Assembly (NCBI GenBank): GCA_000469685.2
Contig: LS997567.1
Coordinates: 14,776,785 to 14,840,784, forward strand
Direction of reading: 5' to 3'
DNA from: Haemonchus contortus
Lineage: Eukaryota > Nematoda > Chromadorea > Rhabditida > Trichostrongylidae
Length of the DNA stretch: 64,000 bases
Shown here piece by piece: positions 8,529 through 20,815 of the stretch. The notes under the pieces are model-generated. The model had not been told where the DNA came from. It saw nothing but the letters and a program-made list of their open reading frames with translations, and ran no database searches. Position numbers and translations under genes: made by a program. Each line of letters opens with the position of its first letter. Positions within the stretch are counted from its first letter, which is position 1.

Positions 8529-11177
8529 TTCAGAATGTACCGCCGAATGTGTCTCGCCTAGTGAGAGAAGCGTTATCGTTGCGGCAAAAAGTGGTACCCA
8601 CCCGCAGTCCCTCCTGTTTCTGAAACGATGCAAGCCGACTGAAATTCTACCGAGAATCATTCAAAACAAACAGCTTGGATCAGTGTGCGGCCTCCCTGAT
8701 AAACACCCCAGAATCAAGAACATCTATCAATCGCTGCTCAATGTGGTTATCAGGGAAAAACAACATTTACTGTATTCAATGCTGCTGAAGTGTGAAGCTA
8801 AAGAAGAATCTTGTCGCCGCCTTCTGTCGGAAGAAATATGGAGAAGGATTGAAGGTGAATCGAAACGCCTGTGTGATCTTATCCGTTCTGACGCCAAGGC
8901 CACGCTCTGCGCCAATTACGATTCCCTTAGGGACGCACAACGGGTAAGAAATTCTGATAACGACCACTCCTCGTCCAATTTTACCCGATCCGAACAACAA
9001 AGCTCGCAACAGCCAAACATCATACCTGAAACAGCAAGAGTCACCGTCGTAGGCGATGCACGAATTTCGTCGAAAGCTGTGGATTTTCTGAGTTTGGGGC
9101 CATCGTTCCCATTAACGCAAACGATCAACCCGCTTACCGTTCGCAAAATTGTATGCGGTTTGCAAAAGTTCAGGGACCAACTGAGAACGAAAGCACGACG
9201 CGACCCCCAGGGACAGGTGGTTGAAAGGCTAGAGCGTACTACTCCAACACCTATTTCATTCCCGCAGTCATTTTATAAAGAATCTGATCCCTTCCCGGAA
9301 GCAGATATTAAGTTCCGAATCTTGTCAGCAGGAGTTTTGAACGCGCTTGATAAATTCAAGCGCGAAAAGCGCTCCAATTTGACACGCGAGCAATGGGAAG
9401 GGGTCAACGAAATCCGGGAAAAAATAAAACGGAATGAAGTACGCCTTTCTGTCAGCGATAAAGGTGGAGAATTTGGGTACTACTTCAGTCTTTAGACAGG
9501 GAAATCACAGAACTCCATCTAGCATACACAACAGTCTACCGCAACACGACAGAAAAGGCCTTTCTTATGCAAACACTTAAGTTAAACACGTGGTGAGTCA
9601 AAGCAGGAAAGATGGCAAAATTGGATGAAAGACGCATTAGAAGGCTGAAGCTGGAAAACCCCACGTGTCCAGTATTTTCTAACCTTATTGAAATCATAAG
9701 TTGTCTGCTGAAAACATGCAGTCACTGCTGCCGCAGGCTTACAAAATCAGGCCTATAATCAGTTGTGTTGATGAACCGACCGATCGCATTTCATGGTTCC
9801 TAAATAAAATCATCGGTCAACTCCTGGTCCATATACCATCACATCTGTCGAATACGGGACAGTTCTTGGATCGCTTGCGTGCTTGCAGACCTCAACGCGA
9901 CTGTGTTGTTGAGTCATTTGATGCGTCTGCGCTCTACACCAACGTTAGCAACGACGAGGCTTTGCAAGCAGTTTCAGAAATGCTTGACCAGCACGAAAGA
10001 AGTGTGTTGGCGTTCGGATTGAGCAAGGCACAAATAGTGGCTCTCATCAAAGAGTGCTCGAACTGCAATATATTCGGCCCGGTAGATATTTTTCGCAGAT
10101 AAGAGGGCTTGCAATGGGACAGCGGCTAGCACCGGTTCTCGCTGTCTGCTCTATGAGTAGAATCGAACAACCATAATGTACTGCCGCTACATTGACAACT
10201 GTTTCGTCATAACATCAACTCAGCCAGAAACGGATGAGCTGTTCAACATTCTAAACAGTCAGTCGCAGTACATCAAGCTAACTCGAGAAGTCCCGCACGA
10301 AGGCTGGTTACCCTTTCTGAGTACTGAGGTAAGGGTTACCAGTGGAACATACAGTGTGAAATGGTATAGAAAAGAAAGCTCCAAGAATATCCTAGTTCAT
10401 GCAATGTCGGCACACCCCAGAGCTGTTAAACGCGCAATATTACGGAACATGTACAGAACGGCTGTGGTGTGCACCGGTAACGAGGAGCGGGAAGAATCCA
10501 GAAGGTTAGCACACCAAATAGCTAATCTGAATGGATACACAACTCGGCAGCATGGCTCACGAGGCAGATCAAGGCCTTTTCCATATGGAACTGAAGATAA
10601 GATGTATCTTCAATTACCATTCATAACAGATCGATTCAGCGCAGTTATTCAGCAATGCCTGGAAAGAGCGGATCTAGCCAATGACGTATTCTTGGTGAAC
10701 ACACCGAGAGAAAACATCAAACACCAGTTGGTTAGAAATCGTCTCTATGACCGACTTTGCATCATGGATAACTGCGTGATCTGCCTGTATTGAAAAGTAG
10801 GAGACTGTGCACAAAGAGCTGTGGTTTACCAACTTTGTGCACAAAGAGCTGTGGTTTACCAACTTCAGTGTTTAACATGTGACACTTGCTATATTGGAGA
10901 AACTGGGAGACAGCTATGCGTTCGTGTGAAAGAACATCTAGCCAGCAAACGAAGGTCTTGCTCGACTGCACCGCTTGAGAAGCACAGAAGGGAAGGTCAT
11001 GCTGGTTGTGACTTTGACGTTAAGTGCACGATTTTGGCCCACGAGGACAGTATTGGTGCCAGGAAAACCCTCGAGGCTTCCTGGATACTACACCGAAATC
11101 CGAGCATGAATAACAAGAATGAGTGCATCAACATAACTGGTGACCTCTTGCCTTACATCCCTCAGTGTGAGCTTTGA
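8529..11177 (+). pseudogene. Penelope-like reverse transcriptase with GIY-YIG endonuclease (frameshifted)
   Basis: The frame opens at about 8529 and runs through the N-terminal region (LGSVCGLPDKHPRIKNIYQS) to a frameshift near 9480 at DKGGEF. RT motifs resume at 9730 with KIRPIISCVDEPTDRISWF, then VESFDASALYTNVSNDEALQ at 9913. A stop at 10100-10102 precedes GLAMGQRLAP. The catalytic box near 10180 reads YCRYIDN, so the second catalytic Asp of the usual YIDD is Asn. The linker then runs to a TGA at 10791-10793. The GIY-YIG part follows, with CYIGETGRQLCVRVKEHL at about 10888-10940, ending at 11175-11177. Known: Penelope enzymes combine RT with this endonuclease. This copy cannot be functional. 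Confidence 0.92.
10806..10865 (+). repeat. Perfect 30 bp tandem duplication inside the GIY-YIG domain
   Basis: A 30 bp unit at 10806-10835 is repeated exactly at 10836-10865. It duplicates ten codons (CAQRAVVYQL) and keeps the frame. No mismatch separates the copies, so the event is recent relative to the frameshifts. Confidence 0.95.
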
Positions 11178-11414
11178 TAGTGAGACTGATACGGGTCACG
11201 TCACGATACTATAAATAGGTCGTGGTTGACCGGGCTGTCTCAACTGCTCTATCGTCACGCAAGTTGAGCAGCTGTTCGGTATTGGTGGAATTGACGTGAG
11301 TGACTTGTCGGAGTTCCCTATTAGTTGCAAGTTCATCAGCCTGAGTTGCAACTAGTTAAGAGCTGGTCTACGTCAAGCGTGATAGGTAACACGTCTAAAG
11401 TTGCGATACGCTTT

Positions 11415-11453
11415 CAGGCCTTCGATAACGACGAGTTAGCCGAAACGTCAGGC
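11415..11453 (+). ncRNA. Degenerate counterpart of the Penelope hammerhead-like motif
   Basis: The sequence CAGGCCTTCGATAA...CCGAAACGTCAGGC aligns with the motif at 4062-4100. Here the CTGANGA box is altered (TCGATAA), so even if the family once had a ribozyme this copy is probably dead. Confidence 0.2.
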
Positions 11454-11501
11454 GAGTAAAGATTCCATCATTAAAAACCTGTATGGCACAGAAGAGTTGA
11501 C

Positions 11502-11546
11502 TAATAATAATAAAAATAATAATAATAAAAAATAATAATAATAAAA
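11502..11546. repeat. (AAT)n microsatellite
   Basis: A short imperfect AAT/AAAAT run lies just past the 3' region of the Penelope copy. Confidence 0.9.
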
Positions 11547-13059
11547 GTTTTCAGTTTATAAATTCAATACCAGTACACTGAGACAGCGAGAGAGATCACT
11601 AGCCGACCAATTATAGGAGATCAACCCACAGGCGAGTGAGTGGTTAGACGAGGAAGATGCGAAGTAAGTATATGAAGACCTAAATGCCGACTCCCTCAAC
11701 TAGGACATCCAGCATACCGTAGCTGTGCAAGTCTCCACAAGGATTGATTTTTCCACTAAGAACACCATCCCAGCATCAATATTCGCCCACCTAATTGGTT
11801 GCATAAATGCTGACATATAGTCGGCTGGCTCCCAATTTGATCACCTAACTACATCCACTCTGGCAACATAGATCGACACAACACATTGAGCTTGCAAATT
11901 TTCTATTGAGTATTCGGCCTATGCAGGCTCTCGATGCCCTGTTAATTCCAAACGCATAATACTACAACCTATACAACCAAGCGCTCATTTTCCAGCCGAA
12001 CATTTTTCTTTCCATATCAACACACTACTTTCGCGTAACCAACAGCCAACAACACACACCAATTAGAACTGCGTGTGCGCCTCCGTGACCCATGTCGCAA
12101 CACTATGCGCACGAGGCTTTTAAAATCGAAACAAATACGAAACTGGCACTATAGTTAGAAACAAACGTTACGTTACACTATAACATATATTTTCCTCCGC
12201 AATACTGCTGTCATATAAACCACCATGAATCCGGACTAACTCACACTCCTCTTCTTCATCGAAGGCGGCCGACTTCAACTCCGGCCACCAGAATCCAGCA
12301 CGACCAGCGGTTCGACCGAAACACGACCTCACTGTAGTCGTGAGGTCATCAGTTTACTGTTTATATAATTAACTCCCTCTTCATCCCAACCCGATAGGCA
12401 TACTCAGTCTCCACAGCGAGTATTCCTACAGCATCTATCACTTAATTCTCGTTCATTTCTTATTCTATGAGTGGTTTGGGACTCCGAATTACTCAGTAGC
12501 GCAGTCGGAACCCTCTTCACCAACGTGCAGATAATACGTACTCTATTAAGCGTAAAACCACACTCCGCTTGCCCCGTACACCTCATAGAAAGACAACCAA
12601 AAGTCAACCAGAGGAACAAGTTCACTCATCTATCCTTCTTCCGTCATGTACCACCTCAATTACCACTGAGCGTTTGCGTTCGTAGTCCAAACCACCAGAC
12701 CCGAGCCTTTTCGTATCCCTTCAAGAATCTAGTTCTTTGGGAGAATCTCTACAACCACGCAATCCTTCACGTTTCTTTTCCATCAAGCCTGACGGTAAAG
12801 CGCATACAACCAAGAAACCTTCTCACAATCAGGGTGTTGACTACTTTGCTGATTCTCAACCATCAGTGACTACCCAAGATCCAGGAACCATGCCTCCCGC
12901 AACATTCGGGAGGCAAGGCAAACTGCTTCACTTGCTTTTGCTTTTGCTTCACTTGCTTATAGACCTAGGAGTCTATAGGCAAGTGAAGTTCGATTGTTCA
13001 CCCCTAAACACAAAACACCAACAATTTTAGCAACCTCTTACTAAATACAGCAACTGTTT
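11547..13059 (+). other. Probable leader and gag region of the Gypsy element, not resolved
   Basis: This lies directly upstream of the RT of the Gypsy remnant in the same orientation. Open frames at 12471-12869 and 12737-13030 show no zinc knuckle or other recognisable domain. The assignment to gag is by position only. Confidence 0.3.
12947..12988. repeat. 42 bp near-perfect palindrome
   Basis: CTTCACTTGC...TATAGAC pairs with GTCTATAGGCAAGTGAAG around the centre CTAGGA. It lies at the presumed gag-pol junction of the Gypsy remnant. Confidence 0.85.
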
Positions 13060-15030
13060 CATGCGCAATGACGGTGACTTGGGCCGATACGATGGCCCAA
13101 TTACTCACACCATTAGTTTCATCCCTCACGCGAAAATTTCCCAGAACACCCCTCACCGCGTCTCTCTAGAAAAACGAATCAGGTAAAACGTCAAATCAAG
13201 GAAATGTTAGGAACTAATATAATCGAACCTAGCACTAGCAAATTTGCATCACCTAGTTAAGAAAGGTCCCAACAAAGACCAATGGCGATTATCGGCGAAT
13301 AAATTCAATCACGGAAACTGAGACGTACATCATACTACATATGCAGGACATATTAAACCTTGTAAGTGGCAAAGAACTGTACACAGTTCTTGACTTCAAA
13401 AGCGGTTTCTTCTTAACACCTAGCTCCAGAACACAAGGAGCACACTGCTTTTTCATCATTTCCAGGACTATACCACTTCACAGTAATGGCACAAAATCTC
13501 AAAGGCGCCCCAGCTACGTTTCAACGAGTCGCCAATAGCCTCGTAAGAGTACTGCGCGCTCGTTGTTTTGCTCACATTGACGACATAATTATAGCAAGCC
13601 AATCGGTGGACCAGCACCTCATAGATCTTAATCTTCCAACGCATGCACGCGTTTTGAAATGCTCATTTTTTTCAGACGGAAGTGCATTACCCATCAGTAA
13701 AAATGGCACCCGTCCAAACCCGGACAAGGTAGCCATTATCGCCAACATTTCAAGTCCGACAAACGTGAAAGCAGCTAAATCTTTCCTTGGAGCAGCCTCC
13801 TATTTTCGATGCTATATCCCGCGCTTCTCCATCATAGCTACAACTCTTCACGACTTATTGCTCAAAAATGCGTCATTTAAATGGACCGAGGCTCAGGAAC
13901 AAGCATTCTCGGCCCTTAAGAAAGCCCTTGTGGAGGCACCTCTCCTAATTTCTCCTATTTTCGGGCACCCATACGTAATACACATAGATGCCTCCACTGG
14001 GTTAGGTGCATGCCTATTGCAATCGAACCCGGTAACTCAGGGAGAACACCCCACTGCTTACCCTTGTCGGTCACTGAACAAACACGAAAAGAACTATGCA
14101 GTCATCGAATTAGAAGCTCTTGCAATAGTATTCGCTTTAAGCAAATTTATAAAAATGTAGCTAATGCACGTATCACGCTGGTGACTGATCACGTACCTCT
14201 CAAATGACTAATGCACCCATCTGATTTAGTAGGGCGTCTCGCCAAATATCAGATCGCGATCCAGTCGTACGATATTTCGATAGAATATCGCGTAGGAAAG
14301 CACAACACATTCTGCGACTATTTGAGCCGTCTTCCTTCTCCATGTGTCAAGTCGATCACATCGCGATCTTTATCCCCTCTCTAGAAGGAAATCAAGAGAG
14401 CCAGAGAAATTCGAAATATAGTCCCATATTTGAATTTCCACTACACAACTCAAGGAACTCCCTCAAGAATTAGAGAATACAATCAAACTATTCGTGGTGT
14501 ACGATAACTTTCTGATCTACACCATACACAATAAGGCGAAATTGTTTATACCCATGTGGATGGAAGCTACGGTACATATTTCCGTATATGGCTGATGTCC
14601 TATAACATGGGGTAACGTACTCCATGGACCTCCTCCCTCCACAGCACCAACATCTGACAACTCCGTGGACCAATTCGCCCTTGGCTTGAAGAATATCGTT
14701 ACGGACGTGGACAAGGAGATCGTTCCAAAAACTGCACAATACAAGATGGGCTACGATCTTCATAGTAAGGTATGCTCAAAGGATTTTTCCACTGGAGTCT
14801 TAATCCTTTTGCATGACGACACAGTTCGTCCTAAACCCACGAACCATTGGAAAGGCCCTTTTGTTATTAATAAGATCAATCGCCCTAACATAACAATTAC
14901 TAATTTTGTACGACGCCCAGTGCGACAGCAGTTCATATTAATCGTCCATGATTGTATTCTCCTCGTTCAATGTCACCTGAAGCTTCTAACACAAACATTA
15001 CACCAACGGATATTGAGGCTCAAGTGACGT
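13060..15030 (+). mobile_element. Decayed Ty3/Gypsy-type retrotransposon (RT, RNase H, end of integrase)
   Basis: The RT starts around 13060 with a region aligning to the usual pre-RT block (HRVSLEK near 13160). It continues through ELYTVLDFKSGFF at 13372 and KGAPATFQRVANSL near 13499. The catalytic box reads FAHIDDIIIAS near 13570. The tether and RNase H follow (FIHIDAS-like HIDASTGLGACLLQ at 13981, then HEKNYAVIELEALAIVFAL near 14083) with stops at 14158-14160 and 14205-14207. About 14200-14340 has YDISIEYRVGKHN. The integrase core is missing. The frame resumes at 14665-14930 with a post-integrase segment containing WKGPFVINKINRPN. Known: this order is Ty3/Gypsy. Many stops and an internal deletion make it dead. 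Confidence 0.88.
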
Positions 15031-15834
15031 TCAACAACTTGAAATACGACGGTCCCGTCGCTTTCAGGAGAAGCAACAACGCTCAACAAAGCATTATGAT
15101 TGAGCCGAAGCATGTGTTTTTACATCGAAAATATAATTCTTCGTAATTAAATTTTTTAACTTCACATCCTTCTATAAACAAACTTTCCTGAATATGTGGT
15201 TCAAGGAAACAATGCACAGCATTCTTCTTTTGCTATAATACCAAAATTACGCCCTCATACTAGTCGAAACAAGTGTGCCGTGCCAAGACTAGTATTCGTA
15301 CCATAGTTTTTCACTTGTCCGTATATCAGTCGAACACCATCAAAACCAATATACGCTTCATCACTCTTACTAGTCTACTATTCGTATACCTTTACCAGAC
15401 TAGTAATTAGTATTGTACACAAGTTGACTATCATTTACGAGTGGAATCTGTTATATTCAAACACAACATACTGGTATTGTCATACCTAAGAATAATATTC
15501 ATAATGTTCAGAGTGGTACTTTGACAATTAAACCGTATTGTATAACCATAACTGATGTAGAACCATTGATGTGCCCTTTAATCACCTGCATTCCATATCC
15601 TCCTCACCTATGAACAATCACCATCTAGTTCCATATGTTCAACTCGAGAACGAGTTTTTCTCTCGACCGATAGCCCTTTGTGAGGGTAGCCTGTATCAAC
15701 ATCCTGTCTCGTTTCGCAGTTCAATTTTCTCGAAAACTTTTGCTGAATCACAATTCTCCTCTGCACATTTCACATCAAATGCTTAACATAATATGAAACG
15801 GTCCTCAACGCTCGAGAGCGAATTTCTGCAAGGA
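15031..15834. other. No gene recognised; possible 3' part of the Gypsy element
   Basis: This stretch separates the end of pol from the LTR-like repeat. It has repeated ACTAGT-type words (ACTAGTATTCGTA, ACTAGTCTACTATTCGTA) at about 15290-15410 but no recognisable coding. Confidence 0.35.
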
Positions 15835-16218
15835 ATGGAGATGGCGAGTCATGCGCCGGCTCGAGACAGCCGCCAGGATTTCGTCAGCCTTGCCGCAACA
15901 CCTAAGAGGAAGCTGTCATGCCATCCACCAAGATTGCATCATAATGATGCACAAGCCACGCTATAAAAGCAGTCGCCTTATGGCATGGAGGTCTTCATCG
16001 TGAATGCCACCGTAGCCGCCAGGCTACTCACCTACCCTTCGTCGTGGCTGCTCAAGCCAACTCGTCCTGTCCTCTCCCCCGCCCACCTTTGTAATCTCCC
16101 TATTGTATAGTATGTAAAATAAACACGTACATAATATACGAGTATACAGAAGCATCCTTCATGTCCGCTACACGCTCTGGTATAGGAGTTATGAACCCAT
16201 AACTCGTGAACTACACTC
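15835..16218 (+). repeat. LTR-like repeat, second copy
   Basis: It matches 6360-6725. TATAAA is at 15962-15967 and AATAAA at 16118-16123. Its position downstream of Gypsy pol in the same orientation makes it a candidate 3' LTR. A matching 5' LTR upstream of 13060 was not found. Confidence 0.5.
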
Positions 16219-16229
16219 ATTCCAAATTG

Positions 16230-19117
16230 GAACGCCTCAGGCTCAGGTCCAAACTAAAAATTTCCATCCACACCCTGCCCCCTTCGAGTGATGATAACAC
16301 CAGTATCAGATGACGTCATCAATGGACCTTTTTCCTTACGAAGGTAAAATTAGATGAGAGCCAGTCGGATCGCCCGGCTAACGACGGGCTCTCCTTCTTC
16401 CCGTGTGAATTTTGCCTCCCAAATTTTGCCCTCACACCTGCCCAAATTTGGACGCTTCGTTGCAGGAGAACAGGAACTATGAATGTCCGGCCAAACGCAC
16501 ACACTTCGCGAGCGCCTTGCCCCACATGAGCGGAATCTTGCTCAACTCACGTGCATTAGTAAACTTCTTTTATAATCTTCAGTCGTGTCACCTGCCATCA
16601 GCATTCCCATACTGCCACCTGAACACCTATCGAATCTGTGGGACCTAGGTCCAACTTGACAATTTTTGCGCACGCCTCTCCCCTTTTAAGGAGAGTCTAG
16701 TTCGCCACCTGCCATGAGAGACAAACAGAGAGAGACAGACAGAGAGAGGGAAAAAGAGAGGACAATCATTACTCACTCCCTTTTCTTCTCAAAAAGGAGG
16801 TATTAAGTATCAGCTCCATATCGAGTAGTACAAATGGAGACTGGTCAATCCATTATCGATCGATGCGTTTACAGCTATATTCCCTCAAAGTTTCTTAAAC
16901 GTCCTCGGAGTTGAACTATTGCACCGCTCAAGAGAACAAAGTGGTCACTAATCGTTCATTTACACAACAGATCACAGCGTAAATCCTGCTGCGCGAATAC
17001 CATATGTATGAAGGGAGTAAAGCTGTGGATTGACAGTACATAATATGGAAAGCTTCTAAACAGGATTACTGGCCTCGAACTCTACACTCTCCACCTAGTC
17101 CAGCCCCATCGCCTGTTTTCCTTAGGAGTTTGAACGCTCTGACTACGAAGAAACAATTTTCACGCATGCCGCGCCCCCGGTAGGCGAAATCCACACCTGA
17201 TTCCGCCATTCGTGATCACATCATGCCGCCTTTATCCCTTCAAAATTTGCATTCTAAAACACTTTTCGTGCATGCCACACCTCCGGTGGGCGAACTCTAT
17301 TCCTGCCACCTACTCTCAGAGTTCCCATCTTGCCGCATGTGCTCCCAAAATTTTGAACGCATTAGGTACACCGCAACAGGAAATATGTACTTCCTTTGAC
17401 ACCACTCTTATCGCACGCCGCATCTTCCGTAGACGCAGCCTAGCTCAGATCATGTGCTCCTGAGTAGCTCTTCTCATTTCCCACTTGTTTCAACCTAAAT
17501 AATCTGTTTCACTTCAACTAAAGCATAGGCACCATATAAAGTGGTGACAAAACACCAAGAGACAAACAGATCAACAGGCGCACGGACATTTACGGTTTAC
17601 ATATAAATAACAGTTGGATACCGTTCAAGAACTTTTTCTATGAACTCTAACCCTTTTTGGTCGCATTCTAAAACAGTTCATAACATTCTTGAATGATCGA
17701 CTTTGGCACCGCCCACCAAGGTGCGAACCTCGCCCGCTTTGAAGATTTGGCCACATTTGTTCAGTAGGCACTTACCACTTTTTTCCACGTTTTAGAATTT
17801 TTTTGAACAGGGTTATGAATTTTTCATTTTATGTCCACCACCTTGGCGCAAGCTCGCTCAGCCCCTGACCACCTTTTTCCGCGTCCTAGAACGTTCTTGA
17901 ACAGAGTTATACATTTTGAAAACCACCAACCATTTAGATGATGCTAATCGAGCTTCGTTAAGTTTAGGCATTTACAGCACGGATAAGGCCTTGTAAACTC
18001 CATCTATTTTCTTTTCTGACGATCAGGCTCTGTTGTGGCAAAGTTATGAACTCATATAGTACGCTCGGCCCCCAGCAGGCGGGGCCCCTTCATCTGATTT
18101 GTCGAGCCGTTCCTTACTTTGATCTATTTTTTTGGTGTCGGCGCTTTTTTGAAACCAAAATAAGACATTGGTCTTTTGACCCCGCCCGTTCCGGCGCTTG
18201 TCGCGTCTCTTGCGGACCGAGCTCTGCAAGCCTGACATGTGCCCTGTCTACTGACCCTGTCCTAGACACCCACCCATCCCGTACTTGGTCCGACCTCTCC
18301 AGGCGTTACTCAGTTAAAACTTTCGCGACGCACAAACATGCTTACATACATACGTACATACAAAGAGACACGTCAAACTTGTGGATTATATATAGTTTGG
18401 ACAGCCATCGACCACTTTTCCTCCGCTTCTAGAACGCTTTTGAACAGAGTTATGAATTTTTGATCTGAGCCTGCCCATCTCAGCGCAAAACCCGCCCACT
18501 TTGGAGATTTGACCACATATGTTCTATAACCTCCAAACACCTTTTTCCGTGTTCTAGAATGTGTATCAACGAAGTTATATTTTGTTTTAAAAAGTATCTT
18601 CTAGTTGAATGCACGCCCCGTCTATCGAAGGCGGAGGCCCGCTAAGGTTACGCACGCCCAGCACCTATAAGTCTTTGCTACTCTCTTTACTGTTTTTCTG
18701 TCTTTCTGGTTCTTCCGCACTTTTGTTGAACCGAGTTATGAACTCATCTAATAAGTACCGCCAATTTTGTGGATGCCCCTCCTACAGCAGGTTAGTTCCG
18801 TTCGTCTGGTTTGTTGACCCTATTCCCACCTTTGTTTACTTTTTCCCGGAGTCGAAGCCAAAATAAGACATTTGGCTCTACGCACCGCTCATTCCAGCAT
18901 TTGCTCCGCCTCTAGTGGGTGAAGCTCCGCAGAGCTCATCTGTGCTCTGTTGATCTTATCTCAGGCTCCAACCATCTCGAACTTGCCCCGACCTCTAAAG
19001 GTGTTTTTCAGGTGATATCGAATATTCCGTAGAACCTACTAACATATAATCATGTTGCAAAATCACAACGCGTTGCGTAATGCGACGCTGTTTACAAATG
19101 GCCAACCCTAATATAAT
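16230..19117. repeat. Old dispersed repeats rich in GC boxes and GTTATGAATTT motifs
   Basis: Diverged units of the same type as 4980-5550 fill most of this stretch, with clear examples at 17640-17915 and 18405-18990. A block near 16350-16395 (GATCGCCCGGCTAACGACGGGCTCTCC) recurs inverted at about 34010-34045. An AGACAGAGAGAG-rich simple tract lies at 16725-16760. No gene is supported. Confidence 0.5.
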
Positions 19118-19980
19118 ACATACATACACACATACATACATACATACATACATACATACATACATACATACATACATACATACATACATACATACATACA
19201 TACATACATACATACATACATACATACATACATACATACATACATACATACATACATACATACATACATACATACATACATACATACATACATACATACA
19301 TACATACATACATACATACATACATACATACATACATACATACATACATACATACATACATACATACATACATACATACATACATACATACATACATACA
19401 TACATACATACATACATACATACATACATACATACATACATACATACATACATACATACATACATACATACATACATACATACATACATACATACATACA
19501 TACATACATACATACATACATACATACATACATACATACATACATACATACATACATACATACATACATACATACATACATACATACATACATACATACA
19601 TACATACATACATACATACATACATACATACATACATACATACATACATACATACATACATACATACATACATACATACATACATACATACATACATACA
19701 TACATACATACATACATACATACATACATACATACATACATACATACATACATACATACATACATACATACATACATACATACATACATACATACATACA
19801 TACATACATACATACATACATACATACATACATACATACATACATACATACATACATACATACATACATACATACATACATACATACATACATACATACA
19901 TACATACATACATACATACATACATACATACATACATACATACATACATGCATACATACATACATACATACATACATACA

Positions 19981-20010
<30 letters not shown>
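19118..20010. repeat. (CATA)n microsatellite, about 223 copies
   Basis: An 893 bp array with a CACA variant at its start (19126-19130) and a CATG variant near 19949. It is preceded by the same GC-box repeat family that precedes the array at 5551. Confidence 0.99.
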
Positions 20011-20012
<2 letters not shown>

Positions 20013-20057
20013 CTTACACACACCAAACCTGTGGATTGTATACAGTAAGAATTCTCG

Positions 20058-20215
20058 TAGATGTCATCGCGACTCCGGGTTTCCTCAAGGGGGTGCACTG
20101 TCTCACCTGTCGTTCATTATTTATACGAGGGGCTCCCCTGTATCTTGAACCCGAATCAAAATGTCAATATCTACACCGCTGCAGATGATGTAAAGACGTT
20201 CACTCTCTCAGACGT
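20058..20215 (+). pseudogene. Fragment of a CR1/Jockey-like reverse transcriptase
   Basis: Combining two frames gives the RT block GFPQGGALSHLSFIIYT followed by NPNQNVNIYTAADDVKTF. This corresponds to the conserved PQGxxLSPxLF and (Y/A)ADD motifs of non-LTR reverse transcriptases. The box reads AADD. Only about 50 codons remain, immediately after the CATA array. Confidence 0.6.
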
Positions 20216-20231
20216 TGGGATTATTCTCCAA

Positions 20232-20815
20232 AGGCACAGTTCAGGATGATTAGAGGGGCGTGAAAGCCACACTTTTCCGCCCCTCAATCCATGTCACGTC
20301 AGACGAGTGTCGAGACAATACAGATTGCAACTATTCGTTCTAGGACCCACACCCAATCAGCTGATCGCTGAATGATGAGGCGACGTTTCCCCCCCCCCCC
20401 CTTCCCCTCCCCATTCTTTTCCTCTTTTTCTTTTTGCTGCCGCGATTCCTTATTTAATTTCCTACTCCTATAGGTTGAAAAAGGTGAGCTACTTTTGCTG
20501 TTACTAGGGTTTTTTTGTTTACTTATGCTTGTAAGAGAATGAATTTCCTTTTGCCACAGTCTGTTATTCGCACCAGGACCCACACGTACGCAGTGAGACA
20601 CATTGTGTAGCTCGGGCAAACGCCCCACTCTTCTTCATTTTTCTGGTCTCACTCTCGTCTAGCCCCCTTTTCAACGGTTTTTCGAAGCCTTTTTTCTTTT
20701 TGGAAACACCGATTCACGCAGTTTCCTCACCTTCATTGGGCTGTTTTCGATAATGTCTTCCATTTTTCACCATAATCTGGATTACCCAAAATTATCGTGA
20801 ACCGTGCCTTTAAGC
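20232..20815. mobile_element. Non-autonomous element (about 584 bp) with AAAGGCACGGTTCA termini
   Basis: The left end reads AAAGGCACAGTTCAGGAT and the right end, reversed, AAAGGCACGGTTCACGAT. The middle (about 20300-20610, reversed) is nearly identical to the insert at 42017-42360 inside the BEL/Pao remnant. No coding was recognised. A related terminus (AAAGGCACCGTTCACG) occurs at 59957. Confidence 0.65.

Larger units (their letters stand above)
8529..11470 (+). mobile_element. Nearly complete Penelope-like retroelement (inactive)
   Basis: The element includes the whole coding region and about 300 bp of 3' sequence ending near the motif at 11415-11453. It is flanked by AAT-rich microsatellites on both sides (8318-8515 and 11502-11546). 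The 3' part is homologous to 3069-4110. Element ends and target-site duplications could not be fixed by eye. Confidence 0.85.

Noticed and set aside
8334..8660. Leu-rich minus-strand frame resembling a membrane protein
   Set aside because: It is the AAT microsatellite read in one frame.
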